This document shows positions 18,199-28,373 of a stretch of 64,000 bases of DNA, piece by piece. How positions within the stretch are numbered: the stretch's first letter is position 1; each line of letters opens with the position of its first letter. The translations under genes were made by a program, and so were the position numbers. The stretch covers positions 1 to 64,000 of the forward strand of contig QIBA01000044.1 of the NCBI GenBank assembly GCA_003225175.1, in the 5' to 3' direction. The stretch comes from Acidobacteriota bacterium (GTDB lineage: Bacteria > Acidobacteriota > Terriglobia > Terriglobales > Acidobacteriaceae). The notes beneath the pieces were generated by a model. That model had not been told where the DNA came from. It did no database searches and saw nothing but the letters and a program-made list of their open reading frames with translations.

Positions 18199-19497
18199 AT
18201 GCCGAAATTCCGCTACCCCCTCTCCACTCTGCTCGCGGTGGCGCTGGTTGTAGTCGGTTCTGGACTGCGCGTGTGGTGGACGGCAACCCACCCTCCCATT
18301 GACTTCGTTTATAGCGACGCGGAGCGGCACTGGTTCAACGCGACCCATCCGCTGGAGACAAATCCCTTTGCCGGAATCGATCCGCCCGCGTATGAGCTTT
18401 GGCTGAGCCTGATTGCGCGCGTCACGCTCGGCAATCGGACCGCACTCGGAATTTACGCTGCGCTGCTGTCCCTGGCAGCTCCGTTCGTCTGGTTCCTGTT
18501 CGCGCGCACCGTCCTGCAGCGCAGCGTCCTCGCGCTGTGGTTCTGGGCTGTGCTCACGTGGCTTCCGTCGTGGATCGGCATCTTCAGCTACTTCATGAAC
18601 GAGACGATCCTGATTCCCCTAATTGGATTGTCACTGTGGCTGACGACGCGCGAAAGGCCAGACACGCCTGGGCGCTGGGTAGGCCTGAATCTAAGCTGGA
18701 TTCTGACCTGTTTGACCCGGATTATCGCGCTGCCGGTCGCCGCCGTCACCATGGCATTCGCACTGAGCGGCACTCGGTACCCTGGGCGTCGAACGCTTCT
18801 TACATTGGCAGTCTGGGCGTGCGCTTTGGCGCCGTTTGCCTTGCGTTCATACGAGATTCTTCATGTCGCAACACCCTTCGGGTTGCCCTATCCCCATCAT
18901 ATCTACTGGGAATCGGGTGCGCGGGACATTTACTTGCATTTGACCGTTCCCAGCCGCGGAATCGGCTTTAACTACAACTTTACAGCGGCATCCGCGTTTG
19001 ATGAGCCCTTCCACCCGTTCAGCAAGTACCAGCCGCGGCCTTCCGGGCGAGTGGACGTGTTCGTAAACATGGATAGAGGTGCAGCAGATTGGCAGCGGGC
19101 TGCGGCAGAGTACTCCCCAACATTTTCCAAACGACTCCACCTCTATTGTGAAAATGCTCTCCTGTTCCTGCTGGCGGATTCGTGGCCGGACGGTCATCTG
19201 GAGTTTGTCTGGGAAAATGCCGCCTACCACTTGCACTGGATGTGGTTGGCGATTGTGCTGGGAGCAGCGACTGGATCAGCCATATACATGTATCGAAACC
19301 GGAGCCTCCAATTAGTGCCGTGCCTAGCGGTTGTGTCGTTCCTGGTTCCGCTCTTCTCGAACGCCGGAGTAATGGAAGCGCGCTTTCGAAAGCCGCTGGA
19401 AGGCATTTTCATTTTGGCACTGTTCTGGCTTGCAGAACACCGGCGAAACGACAGCAAGACCCTGCAACGCGGAGAGGCGGAGCCGCGGAGGGAATAA
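18199..19497 (+). CDS. polytopic membrane protein, GT-C glycosyltransferase-like
   Basis: 432 residues with eight to ten membrane helices. The first loop holds VYSDAERHWFNATHP and GIDPPAYELWLSLIARVTLGNRTALGIYAALLSL, in which the Asp-containing first loop is reminiscent of GT-C (family 39/83) glycosyltransferases using lipid-phosphate sugars. FSYFMNETILIPLIGLSLWL and LTRIIALPVAAVTMAF follow; the last helices end in RKPLEGIFILALFWLAEHRR. Assignment to a GT-C fold is inference from topology. It lies 85 bases downstream of the UGM-like gene and may be co-transcribed. Confidence 0.6.
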   Translation: MPKFRYPLSTLLAVALVVVGSGLRVWWTATHPPIDFVYSDAERHWFNATHPLETNPFAGIDPPAYELWLSLIARVTLGNRTALGIYAALLSLAAPFVWFLFARTVLQRSVLALWFWAVLTWLPSWIGIFSYFMNETILIPLIGLSLWLTTRERPDTPGRWVGLNLSWILTCLTRIIALPVAAVTMAFALSGTRYPGRRTLLTLAVWACALAPFALRSYEILHVATPFGLPYPHHIYWESGARDIYLHLTVPSRGIGFNYNFTAASAFDEPFHPFSKYQPRPSGRVDVFVNMDRGAADWQRAAAEYSPTFSKRLHLYCENALLFLLADSWPDGHLEFVWENAAYHLHWMWLAIVLGAATGSAIYMYRNRSLQLVPCLAVVSFLVPLFSNAGVMEARFRKPLEGIFILALFWLAEHRRNDSKTLQRGEAEPRRE

Positions 19498-19620
19498 GAA
19501 GTTTACGCGGATCGTCCGCTCCGATCCCGTACCGCTTATTGTCTACTACCGATCGCGCCTGCTTATTGTCTCCACCTGTGTTCCCGCCCCCGAAGTACGG
19601 ACACGACGGGGAGCCCGTTC

Positions 19621-20283
19621 TCACTTCGCCGTGATCTTTAGATTGGAAAAGTAGCCCTCAGTACCGGGGCCAACCCACAATGCGACGCCGCCCTCGCGCG
19701 GCTCGAGCTTCAGATCGTTCACGATCAGACAGGGTTGCTCGGCCCCGTTCACGAAGAGCCGTGCCTTGCGGCCTTCGACTTCAATCTTGTATTTGGTCCA
19801 GACACCAGGCTCCAGGTCGACATACGACTCATATTTTTCCGGAGCTTCCTGCCGCGATCGCGCGAAGTCAAAATCGGGATACGAGCTGTATTGGGTGGAG
19901 TGATTTCGCCTCACCTGATCGTCGGCTCGTCCATTGGTTGGTCTCAGATAAATGTACTCATACTTTTCATCGCCCTGCAGCCGAAAGGCGATGCCAATGA
20001 ACCCGCGAGCACCTTCCCCGGCGTTACTGGCCGGCTTGCCCGCCAAGTCTACTTCGATCGTGCCATCTCGAAACGATGCGTCTTTAACTACGGCATATGA
20101 TCTCGCATTCGCGGCTCCGGGCGTGGCTATCACCTGCACCGCACTCCGGCCTTTGTAGCTCGCCTGGGCAATCGATACATTCTTTGCTACGAGTCGATCA
20201 ACACTTTGAGGCATTAATGGAAGGCAAAGGAACGCCAACAAAGAAGCGGAAAGGCGCCTGATTGAATAGAACCACGCATTCAT
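19621..20283 (-). CDS. exported concanavalin A-like lectin/LamG-type protein
   Basis: 220 residues from ATG 20283, which has a Shine-Dalgarno (CTGGAGTATTCCT). Signal peptide through ASLLAFLCLPLMPQS. The mature protein reads as one beta-sandwich of the laminin-G/DUF1080 type: FRDGTIEVDLAGKPA, GFIGIAFRLQGDEKYEYIYLRPTNGRADD, WTKYKIEVEGRKARLFVNGAEQPCLIVNDLK, GGVALWVGPGTEGYFSNLKI. Such domains bind or cleave polysaccharides; no catalytic acid pair can be assigned. It converges with the GT-C-like gene. Confidence 0.7.
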   Translation of the reverse strand: MNAWFYSIRRLSASLLAFLCLPLMPQSVDRLVAKNVSIAQASYKGRSAVQVIATPGAANARSYAVVKDASFRDGTIEVDLAGKPASNAGEGARGFIGIAFRLQGDEKYEYIYLRPTNGRADDQVRRNHSTQYSSYPDFDFARSRQEAPEKYESYVDLEPGVWTKYKIEVEGRKARLFVNGAEQPCLIVNDLKLEPREGGVALWVGPGTEGYFSNLKITAK

Positions 20284-20385
20284 AGGAATACTCCAGTTCC
20301 GAGTTGCCACGAACATGATACGCAAGCAGACAAAATTCTTAGCTCTGCGCTTCCCTTGACCATTGACAGGAGTCTAAGCTATCGT

Positions 20386-20404
20386 CCTGTCGTTTATTGA
20401 CAGG
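20386..20404 (+). promoter_or_regulatory. candidate PadR operator upstream of padR
   Basis: An inverted repeat CCTGTC-gtttatt-GACAGG ends seven bases before the padR start codon and overlaps its ribosome site. A third half-site, TTGACAGGAG, lies at 20364-20373. Position and symmetry suit autorepression by the PadR protein it precedes; binding is inference. Confidence 0.5.
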
Positions 20405-20410
20405 AGCCTT

Positions 20411-20740
20411 ATGGGAAAGCCCACCGATCTGGTTCAGGGAACGCTCGATGTGCTGATTCTGAAGACTGTTGCTCTGCAGCCGATGCATGGATGGGGAATC
20501 GCGCAGCGCATCCGCCAACTTTCGAACGAGGTGCTCCAGGTGGGACAGGGTGCACTCTATCCGGCATTGCATCGGCTCGAGCAACAGGGATGGATCCAAG
20601 CGAAGTGGGGAGAATCGGAGAACAATCGCCGCGCCAAATACTATTCGCTCACACGCGACGGCGCCAAATATTTGAGGCAGCAACAGGCGCAGTGGAACCG
20701 TCTTTCGGGAGCGATTGATCTGGTGCTGGATGCGACGTAG
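20411..20740 (+). CDS. PadR family transcriptional regulator
   Basis: 109 residues, ATG at 20411 after GACAGGAGCCTT. Winged helix-turn-helix of PadR type: [33 protein letters not shown], then [48 protein letters not shown]. PadR-s1 subgroup (no C-terminal extension beyond the dimer helix). It heads an operon with two giant permeases and presumably represses them. Very similar in plan to the PadR at 47046. Confidence 0.9.
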   Translation: MGKPTDLVQGTLDVLILKTVALQPMHGWGIAQRIRQLSNEVLQVGQGALYPALHRLEQQGWIQAKWGESENNRRAKYYSLTRDGAKYLRQQQAQWNRLSGAIDLVLDAT

Positions 20741-20780
20741 CTGGGCTCGCCGCGCACAAATCCCGCTCAGAAAGGTGTGT

Positions 20781-23468
20781 ATGCGCTGGTTGACCAAATT
20801 GCAATTGCGATTCCGAAGCATTTTTCAACGCGATGCCGTGGAGGGCGATCTCGATGACGAACTAACCTTCCACGTGGAGGCTCAGATCGCACAAAACGTC
20901 GCATCCGGCATGACGGGCGAGGAGGCCAGGTACTCCACTTTGCGCGGGATGGGCAGCGTGACGCAAGTCGCGGAGCAGTGTCGCGAGGCCCGCAACGTGG
21001 ACCTGCTAGAAACGACATGGTATGACTTGCGTTTTGGAGCCCGCACTCTTGCCAAGAACCGGGCATTTACTGCTGTCGCTGTTCTGACCCTTGCCGTTGG
21101 TATCGGCTTCAACACCTTTTCGTTCAGCGCGGTGAACGCGCTGTTATTCGGCGGATTACCGGTCAAGGATCCCGATCGCCTGGTACTCGGCGAGGCCTTG
21201 CGTGAAGGTTTTGACCCAGGAGGCACTTCGCTGTTGGAGTACGCCGCCCTCCGCAACGAGCAAAAAGCTTTTGCAAGCAGCGCCCTGTCGATTGATCGCT
21301 CGTTTCTGCTGCGTGGGAACACGGAAGCCGAGGAGGTTCATGCGGCAGCCATTTCGCCTGCATTCTTTGAGACGCTCGGCACGGCGCCAATTCTCGGTCG
21401 CTCCCTATCGCTTGAGGAAAGCAGGGCGGGCGCGCCGGCGGTCGTGCTGCTTTCCTACGGCTTCTGGCAACGACGGTTTGGCGGCGATGCGAATGCCATA
21501 GGACAGTCGCTCGATCTCGATGGCCGTAGCTACACGATTATCGGTGTTATGCCGCGCGGCTTCGACTATCCAACGCTCACGCAGGCATGGGTTCCACTGG
21601 ATCTCGATCCGGAAGCGGCACCGATGCCCCAGCGGATCACCCATGCATACATCTTCGTGGGGCGATTGCAAAACGGAGTCTCGCGCCATCAGGCTGAGCA
21701 GGATGTCAGGGACGTAGCCGGCCGACTGGCGCGGCAGTTTCCCCAAACGGAACGCGGATGGAGCTACGGTTTGCTGACCATGCGCCAATGGTCAATCGGC
21801 GACGATGATGGGCGGGTGACCAGAGCCATTGTCGCGCTTGTGCTAGCGATCGGCTTGTTGCTCCTCATCTGTTGCGTGAACATCGCGAGCCTGCTCCTGG
21901 TTCGCGGCGTGATACGTGAGGGCGAGCTGGCAGTTCGCGCGGCGCTCGGCGCTTCGAGCCGGCGGATCGCGCAACAGTTGTTGACGGAAGGCGCGATGCT
22001 TTCCGTTTGCGGCGGCATTGTCGGGCTTCTGGTCGCCTGGGGCATGCGACCTCTCTTCCGCATGCTGAACCCGATTCAGCCGCATTCTTTCGGTCAGATT
22101 GTGAACGATTTCCGGATCGACGGCCGCGTATTGGCTTTCTGCCTCGGGGTTTCGATCCTGAGCGGGCTTATCTTCAGCCTACTGCCGACGTTGAAGCTTG
22201 TGAAGCTCCGCAATCTGTCTGCAATGCTGAGGCAACGCGAACAACGCGCCGCCGGCGTCGCAGCGCGTCGCGGTTGGCTGAGCGCTCTGGTTGTAGCGGA
22301 GATCGCCATTGCTGTGTCGCTGTCCTTTGGCGGCGCGCTTCTCACCAAGAGCTTCTACCGCCTCTCGGGGCTTTATCTGGGTTTTCGGCCGGAACACCTG
22401 CTGACGCTGCAGTTGCCCCTTTCGGTCACCGAATACCCGCAGCAGAGCCAGAAGATGGCTTTTCTCGATCGAGTTCTGGATCGCGTGCGTACACTGCCGG
22501 GGGTCGAATCGGCCGGGGTAACTACTTTCCTGCCGATGCAGGACTTCTCGTCCGACACTGTGTTCACCGTGGAAGGCCATCCTCCGCGCAATCGCTCCGA
22601 TGTGCCAATTGCCGCCTTGCGCCACGTCAGCGCAGGATACGCCGAAACTCTCGGTCTCACTCTTCTGAACGGGCGCATGATCACCAACCAGGATCGCGCC
22701 GCTACGTTGCCTGTCGCCGTCATCAGTGAGGAGATGGCGCGCCAGTCCTTCGGTAATGAAGACCCGATTGGGAAACGCCTTCGCCGCGGCCGCCAGCAAG
22801 ATACAAGTTATCCGTGGCTCGTCGTGGTTGGGGTGGTAAAGGACGCAAAGGAAGATCGCCTTAATTTTCGGATTGCTCGCCCGGTGTTGTACATCCCAAA
22901 CACGCAACGAACGAACCCACCTTCCGGAACCTTAATGGGACTGGTCGTACGCACAACGTCCGAGCCATCGCTGACAATCAACGCAGTACGAGCATCCATT
23001 CACGACATCAATCCATTCCAGCCAGTGATCAAGGTCAGCAGCATGGAAGCAATGTTGAATTCCGTCCTCTCCGCCGACCGCTTCAGCGCGCGAGTGATGG
23101 CTATGCTGGCTGCCGTTGGCCTGTTCCTGGCTGCCATAGGGCTCTATGGTGTAATCGCTTACTCCGTGACACAACGCACAGGAGAAATCGGCCTGCGCAT
23201 GGCCCTCGGAGCACAGCCTTGGAGCGTGATTGCGCTGATCGCACGCGAGAGCGGAATGCTGGGAGCGCTCGGTCTCGCGCTCTCGTTGCCACTCATATTC
23301 GCCGTGGCCAGGCTCCTCAAGAGCGTGCTCTTCTCTGTTAGCGCGGGCGATCCTGCGATCCTGCTTGGTATCATTTTGGGACTTATTCTCGTTACCCTCA
23401 TCGCCAGCTTCGCACCGATAATGCGAGCCCTTAGGCTTGACCCCTTGAGGTCTCTGCGCTGCGAGTAA
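20781..23468 (+). CDS. ABC transporter permease, acidobacterial duplicated orphan permease type
   Basis: About 895 residues. The ATG at 20781 ([18 protein letters not shown]) matches starts of related proteins here; the in-frame 20715 start overlaps padR. An N-terminal soluble domain ([27 protein letters not shown], a PadR-linked domain) precedes TM1 ([20 protein letters not shown]), a MacB-type periplasmic domain, three helices with FtsX signature ([28 protein letters not shown]), then a second copy with the C-terminal FtsX domain ([21 protein letters not shown]). No ATPase gene is adjacent, as is usual for this family. Probably exports peptides or lipids; unknown. Confidence 0.9.
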   Translation: MRWLTKLQLRFRSIFQRDAVEGDLDDELTFHVEAQIAQNVASGMTGEEARYSTLRGMGSVTQVAEQCREARNVDLLETTWYDLRFGARTLAKNRAFTAVAVLTLAVGIGFNTFSFSAVNALLFGGLPVKDPDRLVLGEALREGFDPGGTSLLEYAALRNEQKAFASSALSIDRSFLLRGNTEAEEVHAAAISPAFFETLGTAPILGRSLSLEESRAGAPAVVLLSYGFWQRRFGGDANAIGQSLDLDGRSYTIIGVMPRGFDYPTLTQAWVPLDLDPEAAPMPQRITHAYIFVGRLQNGVSRHQAEQDVRDVAGRLARQFPQTERGWSYGLLTMRQWSIGDDDGRVTRAIVALVLAIGLLLLICCVNIASLLLVRGVIREGELAVRAALGASSRRIAQQLLTEGAMLSVCGGIVGLLVAWGMRPLFRMLNPIQPHSFGQIVNDFRIDGRVLAFCLGVSILSGLIFSLLPTLKLVKLRNLSAMLRQREQRAAGVAARRGWLSALVVAEIAIAVSLSFGGALLTKSFYRLSGLYLGFRPEHLLTLQLPLSVTEYPQQSQKMAFLDRVLDRVRTLPGVESAGVTTFLPMQDFSSDTVFTVEGHPPRNRSDVPIAALRHVSAGYAETLGLTLLNGRMITNQDRAATLPVAVISEEMARQSFGNEDPIGKRLRRGRQQDTSYPWLVVVGVVKDAKEDRLNFRIARPVLYIPNTQRTNPPSGTLMGLVVRTTSEPSLTINAVRASIHDINPFQPVIKVSSMEAMLNSVLSADRFSARVMAMLAAVGLFLAAIGLYGVIAYSVTQRTGEIGLRMALGAQPWSVIALIARESGMLGALGLALSLPLIFAVARLLKSVLFSVSAGDPAILLGIILGLILVTLIASFAPIMRALRLDPLRSLRCE

Positions 23469-23484
23469 CAGCCGGGTAACCCTT

Positions 23485-26148
23485 ATGCGCTGGTGCTACA
23501 AATTGCCGCTGCGGCTGCACTCGCTGTTCCGCCGTCAAGAAGTAGAGCGCGAACTGGACGAGGAGATCGAATTTCATCTTCAATCCCTGATCGATCAATA
23601 TCTCGCGCAGGGAATCAAGCCCGAAGCTGCTCGGCGAGCCGCTCTCCGCGAATTGGGTCACCTCGAGCCCGTGAAGGAGGAATGCCGCGAAATGCGCAAC
23701 GTAAACTTCATCGAAAACGTTCTGCAAGACATCCACTTCGGCCTGCGCATGCTCCGGCGCAATCCTGGATTTTCAGCGCTGGCAATCCTTTGTCTCATAT
23801 TGGGAATCGGCTCCAACGCAGCAGTCTTTAGCTGGGTCGAAGGCATCCTGCTCCATCCTTATCCTGCCGTCGCACATCAAGACCGCCTGCTCATGCTCGC
23901 TGCGACCCGGCGCGGCGACGCCGGTTACAACGGACTCTCCTGGCCCGACTTCCAGGATCTCCAGCGGAGCTGCACGTTATGCGATGCGGTGATTGCGGAA
24001 AAGATCGTTGGCGTCACGCTCAGCATCGGTGATAGGGCCGAGAGCGGCGCAGGCAGTGTCGTCTCGTCGAACTATTTTGATGCCTTGGATGTTCGTCCCA
24101 TTCTCGGACGCAGCTTTCAGGCTGACGAAGATTTCGGGCGCAACGCCCATCCCGTTACCGTGATCAGTTATCAGCTATGGCAAAACCGGTTCCATGGCGA
24201 TCCCAGCATTGTCGGCAAGACGCAGGTACTCAACGGGCTGCCGCACACCATCGTCGGCGTTGCTCCGAAAGGATTTTACGGGACCTTCATCGGGTACTCC
24301 TGGAAACTCTGGGTGCCGATCTCGATGCAGGAGAGATTCGAGCCCGGCGGCTACAAAATGGAGAATCGTGGCGCGCGCTGGATCGAGGGGTTCGTGCGCA
24401 TGAAGCCTCGCGTGACAGCAGAGCAGGTCCAGGCCGAAGTGTCCGCCTTCGCCGAGCGGCTGGAAAAGAACTATCCCGCGACCAACCGCGGACAGGGGAT
24501 CAAAGTACTGCCGTTATGGAAAGCTCCTTTTAACGGCGCATCTTTTATGCTTCCCACATTGGGCATGGCGCTGGGTATCGGAATGCTTGTGCTCCTGATC
24601 GTCTGCGCGAATGTCAGCAATCTGCTGCTGGTCAGGTTTTTCGCGCGACGCCACGAGATTACCGCCCGCCTTGCCCTTGGCGCCGGCCGCGGCCGCGTGC
24701 TGCAGCAGCTTTTAACTGAAGGATTGTTACTGTCCATTATCGGCGCAGGCGGCGGGGTTCTCCTCGCATACTGGTGTCGTAACCTTCTCAGCGTCTTGAT
24801 ACCGCCACGCAGCGGTCCTATCTTTCTGCCCGGGCAGATGGACTGGCGAGTGCTCGTACTGAGTGCGGGCGTGTGCCTCATCTCCACGGTGTTGTTCGCG
24901 CTGGTGCCGGTGCTCGAGAGCAGCAAGGTCGATCTCGCTTCGGCGCTTAAGTCCGAATCGGGAAGCGTGATTGGAGCGCGGGGAAGAGCGCGCATACGAG
25001 CCGGGCTGGTTGTCATTCAGGTGTCACTCAGCTTTGTGCTGCTGGTCGGAGCCGGTCTGGTAGTCCTAAGTCTCGAGAGGATTCGCACTGCAAGCCCGGG
25101 CTTTTCCATCGATGGCGTGTTGAATACAGCCGTCAATCTAATGGCCACCGGATACGACACGCAGCGCGCGAAGAACTTTCACGACGCCTTCATGGAGCGC
25201 GTGCAGGCGATTCCCGGAATCGAATCGGCTGCCTATGGACGCGTCATACCGTTGGGCTATCGCGACTATTCAGAAGCTCCAGTCGTGATCGAGGGATATC
25301 AGACCGCTCCCAACGAGCAGCCAACGCTAAACTACAACGAAGTTGGCCCGGCGTACTTTACCACTATGGGAATTCCGCTCATCTCCGGCCGCGAATTCAC
25401 GCGCGCCGATAACGAAGCTTCCCCGCTGGTCGCGATCGTGAACGAAGCGATGGTCGCCCAGTACTGGCATGGTCAGGACCCCGTCGGCAAGCGCTTTCGC
25501 GCGAATGGACGATGGATGGAGGTGGTTGGCGTAGCCAAATTGTCGAAGTATCGCAGCATCCTGGAGACGCCCAAGGCATTCTTCTACATCCCCTTACGCC
25601 AGAATTTTGCACCCACGGTGGGCCTCAATCTGCGAACCAACCAACCCGCCGACACGATCGCCAGAGCCCTAGCCCGCGAAATGCACTCCCTCGATCCCGA
25701 CCTCGCGCCGTACGAAGTAAGCACCATGCGCGAACGCGTCGAACGATCGACCTCGGCGCAGCACGCAGCAGTAATGCTGCTCAGCATCTTCGGTAGTCTG
25801 ACTGTGCTCCTTGCCACGATTGGACTTTACGGAGTGCTCTCCTACGCAGTCTCGCAAAGCACGCGCGAACTGGGACTGAGGATGGCCCTGGGCGCACGCG
25901 CGTCCGATCTGCTGCGTATCGTGATATCTCAAGGGCTGTCGCTGACCGTCACCGGCGTCATCGTCGGCGCCACGATTGCATTGGCCGGAACACGCCTGCT
26001 CGGCTATCTCTTATATAACGTAAGCCCACGCGACCCGTTGGCCTTCGGATCGGCATTTGCAGTCATGATCATTGCTGCCTTAGCAGCCTGCTTCATGCCA
26101 GCCATGCGAGCGACGAGGACAGACCCGGTGCGGGCGTTGCGGCAATAG
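23485..26148 (+). CDS. ABC transporter permease, acidobacterial duplicated orphan permease type
   Basis: 887 residues, 16 bases after the preceding permease, so co-transcribed under the same PadR. Same architecture: N-terminal DEEIEFHLQSLIDQYLAQGIKPEAARRAAL, TM1 LAILCLILGIGSNAAVFS, MacB periplasmic domain, FtsX core LLVRFFARRHEITARLALGAGRGRVLQQLLTEG, second periplasmic domain, and C-terminal core [21 protein letters not shown]. It is clearly a paralogue and not a recent duplicate: identity by eye is limited to the motifs. Confidence 0.9.
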   Translation: MRWCYKLPLRLHSLFRRQEVERELDEEIEFHLQSLIDQYLAQGIKPEAARRAALRELGHLEPVKEECREMRNVNFIENVLQDIHFGLRMLRRNPGFSALAILCLILGIGSNAAVFSWVEGILLHPYPAVAHQDRLLMLAATRRGDAGYNGLSWPDFQDLQRSCTLCDAVIAEKIVGVTLSIGDRAESGAGSVVSSNYFDALDVRPILGRSFQADEDFGRNAHPVTVISYQLWQNRFHGDPSIVGKTQVLNGLPHTIVGVAPKGFYGTFIGYSWKLWVPISMQERFEPGGYKMENRGARWIEGFVRMKPRVTAEQVQAEVSAFAERLEKNYPATNRGQGIKVLPLWKAPFNGASFMLPTLGMALGIGMLVLLIVCANVSNLLLVRFFARRHEITARLALGAGRGRVLQQLLTEGLLLSIIGAGGGVLLAYWCRNLLSVLIPPRSGPIFLPGQMDWRVLVLSAGVCLISTVLFALVPVLESSKVDLASALKSESGSVIGARGRARIRAGLVVIQVSLSFVLLVGAGLVVLSLERIRTASPGFSIDGVLNTAVNLMATGYDTQRAKNFHDAFMERVQAIPGIESAAYGRVIPLGYRDYSEAPVVIEGYQTAPNEQPTLNYNEVGPAYFTTMGIPLISGREFTRADNEASPLVAIVNEAMVAQYWHGQDPVGKRFRANGRWMEVVGVAKLSKYRSILETPKAFFYIPLRQNFAPTVGLNLRTNQPADTIARALAREMHSLDPDLAPYEVSTMRERVERSTSAQHAAVMLLSIFGSLTVLLATIGLYGVLSYAVSQSTRELGLRMALGARASDLLRIVISQGLSLTVTGVIVGATIALAGTRLLGYLLYNVSPRDPLAFGSAFAVMIIAALAACFMPAMRATRTDPVRALRQ

Positions 26149-26618
26149 CGATACGCCTTCGAGTATCATTATGGTTTCACGGCGGTGAGGAGATGCAAAA
26201 TCCCGTCCTCTTCTGCTCTGTGATCTGCGCGGCTGTTCTTTGCCCCAGTGGCCGTGATGCAGCTACCTCGTCCAAGTCCGATGCGCAAATGCATGGATTG
26301 CGCGGTCCGCAGCGCTCGGTGCATATACCCCGGAGGACTGAATCTCAGAGCATCGTGTGTTGCGGGCCTCTTGGACGGCAGGGCTACAGATGAAAATGTC
26401 CAGCGACGGGAAAGCTCCGTGAAGTGCTAATGGCTGGCCTTCCATTACTGATAGGCAGACCGACTGCACCATTCGCCGAGCATACTGTCCAAATCCCGGA
26501 CACGTTCTAAAAATCGCACACTCAGCGATTTGACGGCATCCTACCTATTTGCCTTCAATATCAACCATTTACGGGCTCTTCCATGGCTGGTTTGCGGATT
26601 GCATACCACCAAAGTTGC
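26149..26618. other. intergenic with possible gene remnant
   Basis: About 470 bases. A 66-codon ORF at 26193-26393 starts with a signal-peptide-like segment (VLFCSVICAAVLC) next to GAGGAG, but its later part does not look like protein, so it may be the 5' remnant of a lost secreted-protein gene. Nothing else is recognised. Confidence 0.3.
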
Positions 26619-26966
26619 ATGCGGCGCGGAAACGGTAATCCTAGAACTGGAATCAGGCTGACGACGCTGGCGGCGTCGGTTGTCATCCTCGGCTTTTCCG
26701 GCTTCACTAAGGAGTTGCATGCGGAATCGAATCAAGCTGGCGCAAGGAACGCAGCTTTGCACATCAGCGTAGTGGTTATGCCGGTAGTTCAGGCTCTCAA
26801 CATTCCTCAGCCGCAGCGGCAGCGGCAAAGCGGCCCGGTTACATACAACGTGCGTACAGAACCGATAGAGAAGAGATATGAGGTGCGCAGCCTGCCCGGA
26901 GGTATTACCGCACGCGATAAACAAGCTCCAGCGATTTTGGAGACTCTGGTACTTGTTCCCCAATAA
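26619..26966 (+). CDS. exported protein of unknown function
   Basis: About 115 residues if started at 26619; an ATG at 26583 adds 12. Signal peptide in RLTTLAASVVILGFSGFTKELHA. The mature part contains AALHISVVVMPVVQALNIPQPQRQRQ, a phrase style seen in small acidobacterial proteins near pilus genes, then TYNVRTEPIEKRYEVR. No family recognised. Ends 32 bases before the receiver-PilZ gene and could be its operon partner. No clear ribosome site for either start. Confidence 0.5.
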   Translation: MRRGNGNPRTGIRLTTLAASVVILGFSGFTKELHAESNQAGARNAALHISVVVMPVVQALNIPQPQRQRQSGPVTYNVRTEPIEKRYEVRSLPGGITARDKQAPAILETLVLVPQ

Positions 26967-26998
26967 ATACAGTCCCCAAACCCTTCGTGGAGGAAGAG

Positions 26999-27736
26999 AT
27001 GAATAGCTGTGAACTAGAGGCTGTGCTGGTGACTGCTGATCCTGTGGTGGTTGACTCGGTATCGGAGTCATTGGGAAAGCTGGGCATTACCCCGAACGTG
27101 TATGGGGACGCCCTGGCAGCGATGCAAACGCTGAATACTCAGAAGACAGATGCCTTCCTGGTGGATCGGGAACTGGATCCCGAATTCTCAATCTTAAAGG
27201 CGATGCGGCGCTCCACTTCTAGTCGCTCTGCCGTGGCATTTGCGATCTGCTCGCAGGAGTCCTCGACCAAAGAAGCCTTCAGCGTTGCCGATTTCGTTAT
27301 GGACAAGCCGCTTGCTTCTCATCGAGTGCACCGAACCATGAAGGCGGCATACGGAATCATGTTGAAAGAACGCATGCGTTACTTTCGGCATTCTTTGCGC
27401 ACGGAAGCGACGGTGATCGACTCGACTTATCGCAGATTCATCGCGCAAACCAGTAACATCAGCCAGACCGGGATCGGACTGGAATGTGTCGCACCCCTGC
27501 TTGCGCGCCAGGTAGTGCAGCTTGAATTCGCTTTGCCGGACGATCAGGACAAGCTGAGCTGCAAAGCCCAGGTGATCTGGACAGCCGAAAACGGGAAAAC
27601 CGGGCTCACCTTCACAGATATGAGCAGCAGTCAAACAGAGAGGCTGACGGAGTGGATCGAAAGCCAGTTTCTCCGCAGGGTGCATCCAGCGATAGCGCTT
27701 AGCAGCTCGCTGAGCTCAAACCATGCAATTGCCTGA
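26999..27736 (+). CDS. degenerate receiver domain plus PilZ domain
   Basis: About 245 residues; ATG 26999 follows GTGGAGGAAGAG directly, so it is preferred to the GTG at 26987. Residues 1-115 look like a receiver fold (LEAVLVTADPVVVDSVSESLGKLGITPNVYGDALAAMQTL, then DAFLVDRELD), with the acidic pocket reduced: T-A-D at the first strand, an Asp at VDRE. Residues 130-230 are a PilZ-type domain: RYFRHSLRTEATV, SNISQTGIGLECVAPL, CKAQVIWTAENGKTGLTFTDM. The RxxxR and (D/N)xSxxG motifs that bind c-di-GMP are partial (RHSLR, NISQTG). Overlaps the next PilZ gene by 14 bases. Confidence 0.7.
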   Translation: MNSCELEAVLVTADPVVVDSVSESLGKLGITPNVYGDALAAMQTLNTQKTDAFLVDRELDPEFSILKAMRRSTSSRSAVAFAICSQESSTKEAFSVADFVMDKPLASHRVHRTMKAAYGIMLKERMRYFRHSLRTEATVIDSTYRRFIAQTSNISQTGIGLECVAPLLARQVVQLEFALPDDQDKLSCKAQVIWTAENGKTGLTFTDMSSSQTERLTEWIESQFLRRVHPAIALSSSLSSNHAIA

Positions 27737-28058
27737 ATACGGTGAATGGAACGACCCGATTAGTACGCGCCGCAGTAAGCGAATTGAAACTGATGTGCTC
27801 ATCGAAGTTCGAGGAGAAGATTTCGCTTATGCTGGAGAAACCGTCCGAGTCAGTCTGCACGGAGCGTTGATCCGAACATCCGCTCCACTGCAACTCGGCA
27901 CTCCGGTCACTGTGTACGTGCATCGTACGGGCAAATCTGCACAGGCGCACATCGTGTCGGTGGTCCACGATACTGGTTCCCGCTATGGGATTGAACTCGA
28001 CCATCCAAGCAACATTTGGGGCGTCACGGCGACGCCGGTAGATTGGAAGGTGTGCTGA
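27723..28058 (+). CDS. PilZ domain protein
   Basis: 111 residues. Starts inside the end of the previous gene. A stand-alone PilZ: TRRSKRIETDVLIEV (the RRxxR-type motif), VRVSLHGALIRTSAPLQLGTPVTVYV (in place of D/NxSxxG), and AHIVSVVHDTGSRYGIELDHPSNIWGV. It would act as a c-di-GMP effector if the binding motifs are functional; SLHG lacks the usual Asn/Asp. Pairing of two PilZ proteins suggests a joint role. Confidence 0.75.
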   Translation: MQLPEYGEWNDPISTRRSKRIETDVLIEVRGEDFAYAGETVRVSLHGALIRTSAPLQLGTPVTVYVHRTGKSAQAHIVSVVHDTGSRYGIELDHPSNIWGVTATPVDWKVC

Positions 28059-28124
28059 TCCACGGCATTTTCGGCAGCCTGTAAACCGAAAAGGCAGAGG
28101 CACCCCCGCTGCAGGCCATTGTAA

Positions 28125-28373
28125 CTACTTCGCTGTTGCGGCTCTGGTAAAGTCTGGTTTCGGCGGTGTGCATACTAACTCGAACCAGCGACTGATGTAG
28201 ACCTGGGCGTGGGCTTCTCCGCAGTAATGCCGGGCTCCTTCGGCATTCGCGGAGGCTGCGTTCCATCTTTGAATGGTGAGCTCTTGATCTCCGCATCGAA
28301 TCACAAACCAGTGGAGAGGATTGGTGGTTGCTGTTCCGCAAACTTCACATCTGTATTCCCGTTGTGTGGTCAT
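28125..28373 (-). CDS. small zinc-ribbon-like protein
   Basis: 82 residues: begins MTTQREYRCEVCGTATTNPLHWFVIRC and continues with ARHYCGEAHAQVYISRWFE. The CxxC pair near the N-terminus plus later Cys and His residues suggest a small metal-binding domain. No signal peptide. No Shine-Dalgarno is visible before the ATG. Unknown function; kept because the Cys/His pattern and composition look like a real protein. Confidence 0.5.
   Translation of the reverse strand: MTTQREYRCEVCGTATTNPLHWFVIRCGDQELTIQRWNAASANAEGARHYCGEAHAQVYISRWFELVCTPPKPDFTRAATAK

Noticed and set aside
26193-26393. 66-codon ORF with signal-peptide-like start
   Set aside because: GAGGAG abuts the ATG with no spacer, and the region after residue 30 does not look like a mature protein; mentioned only as possible remnant in the intergenic entry.
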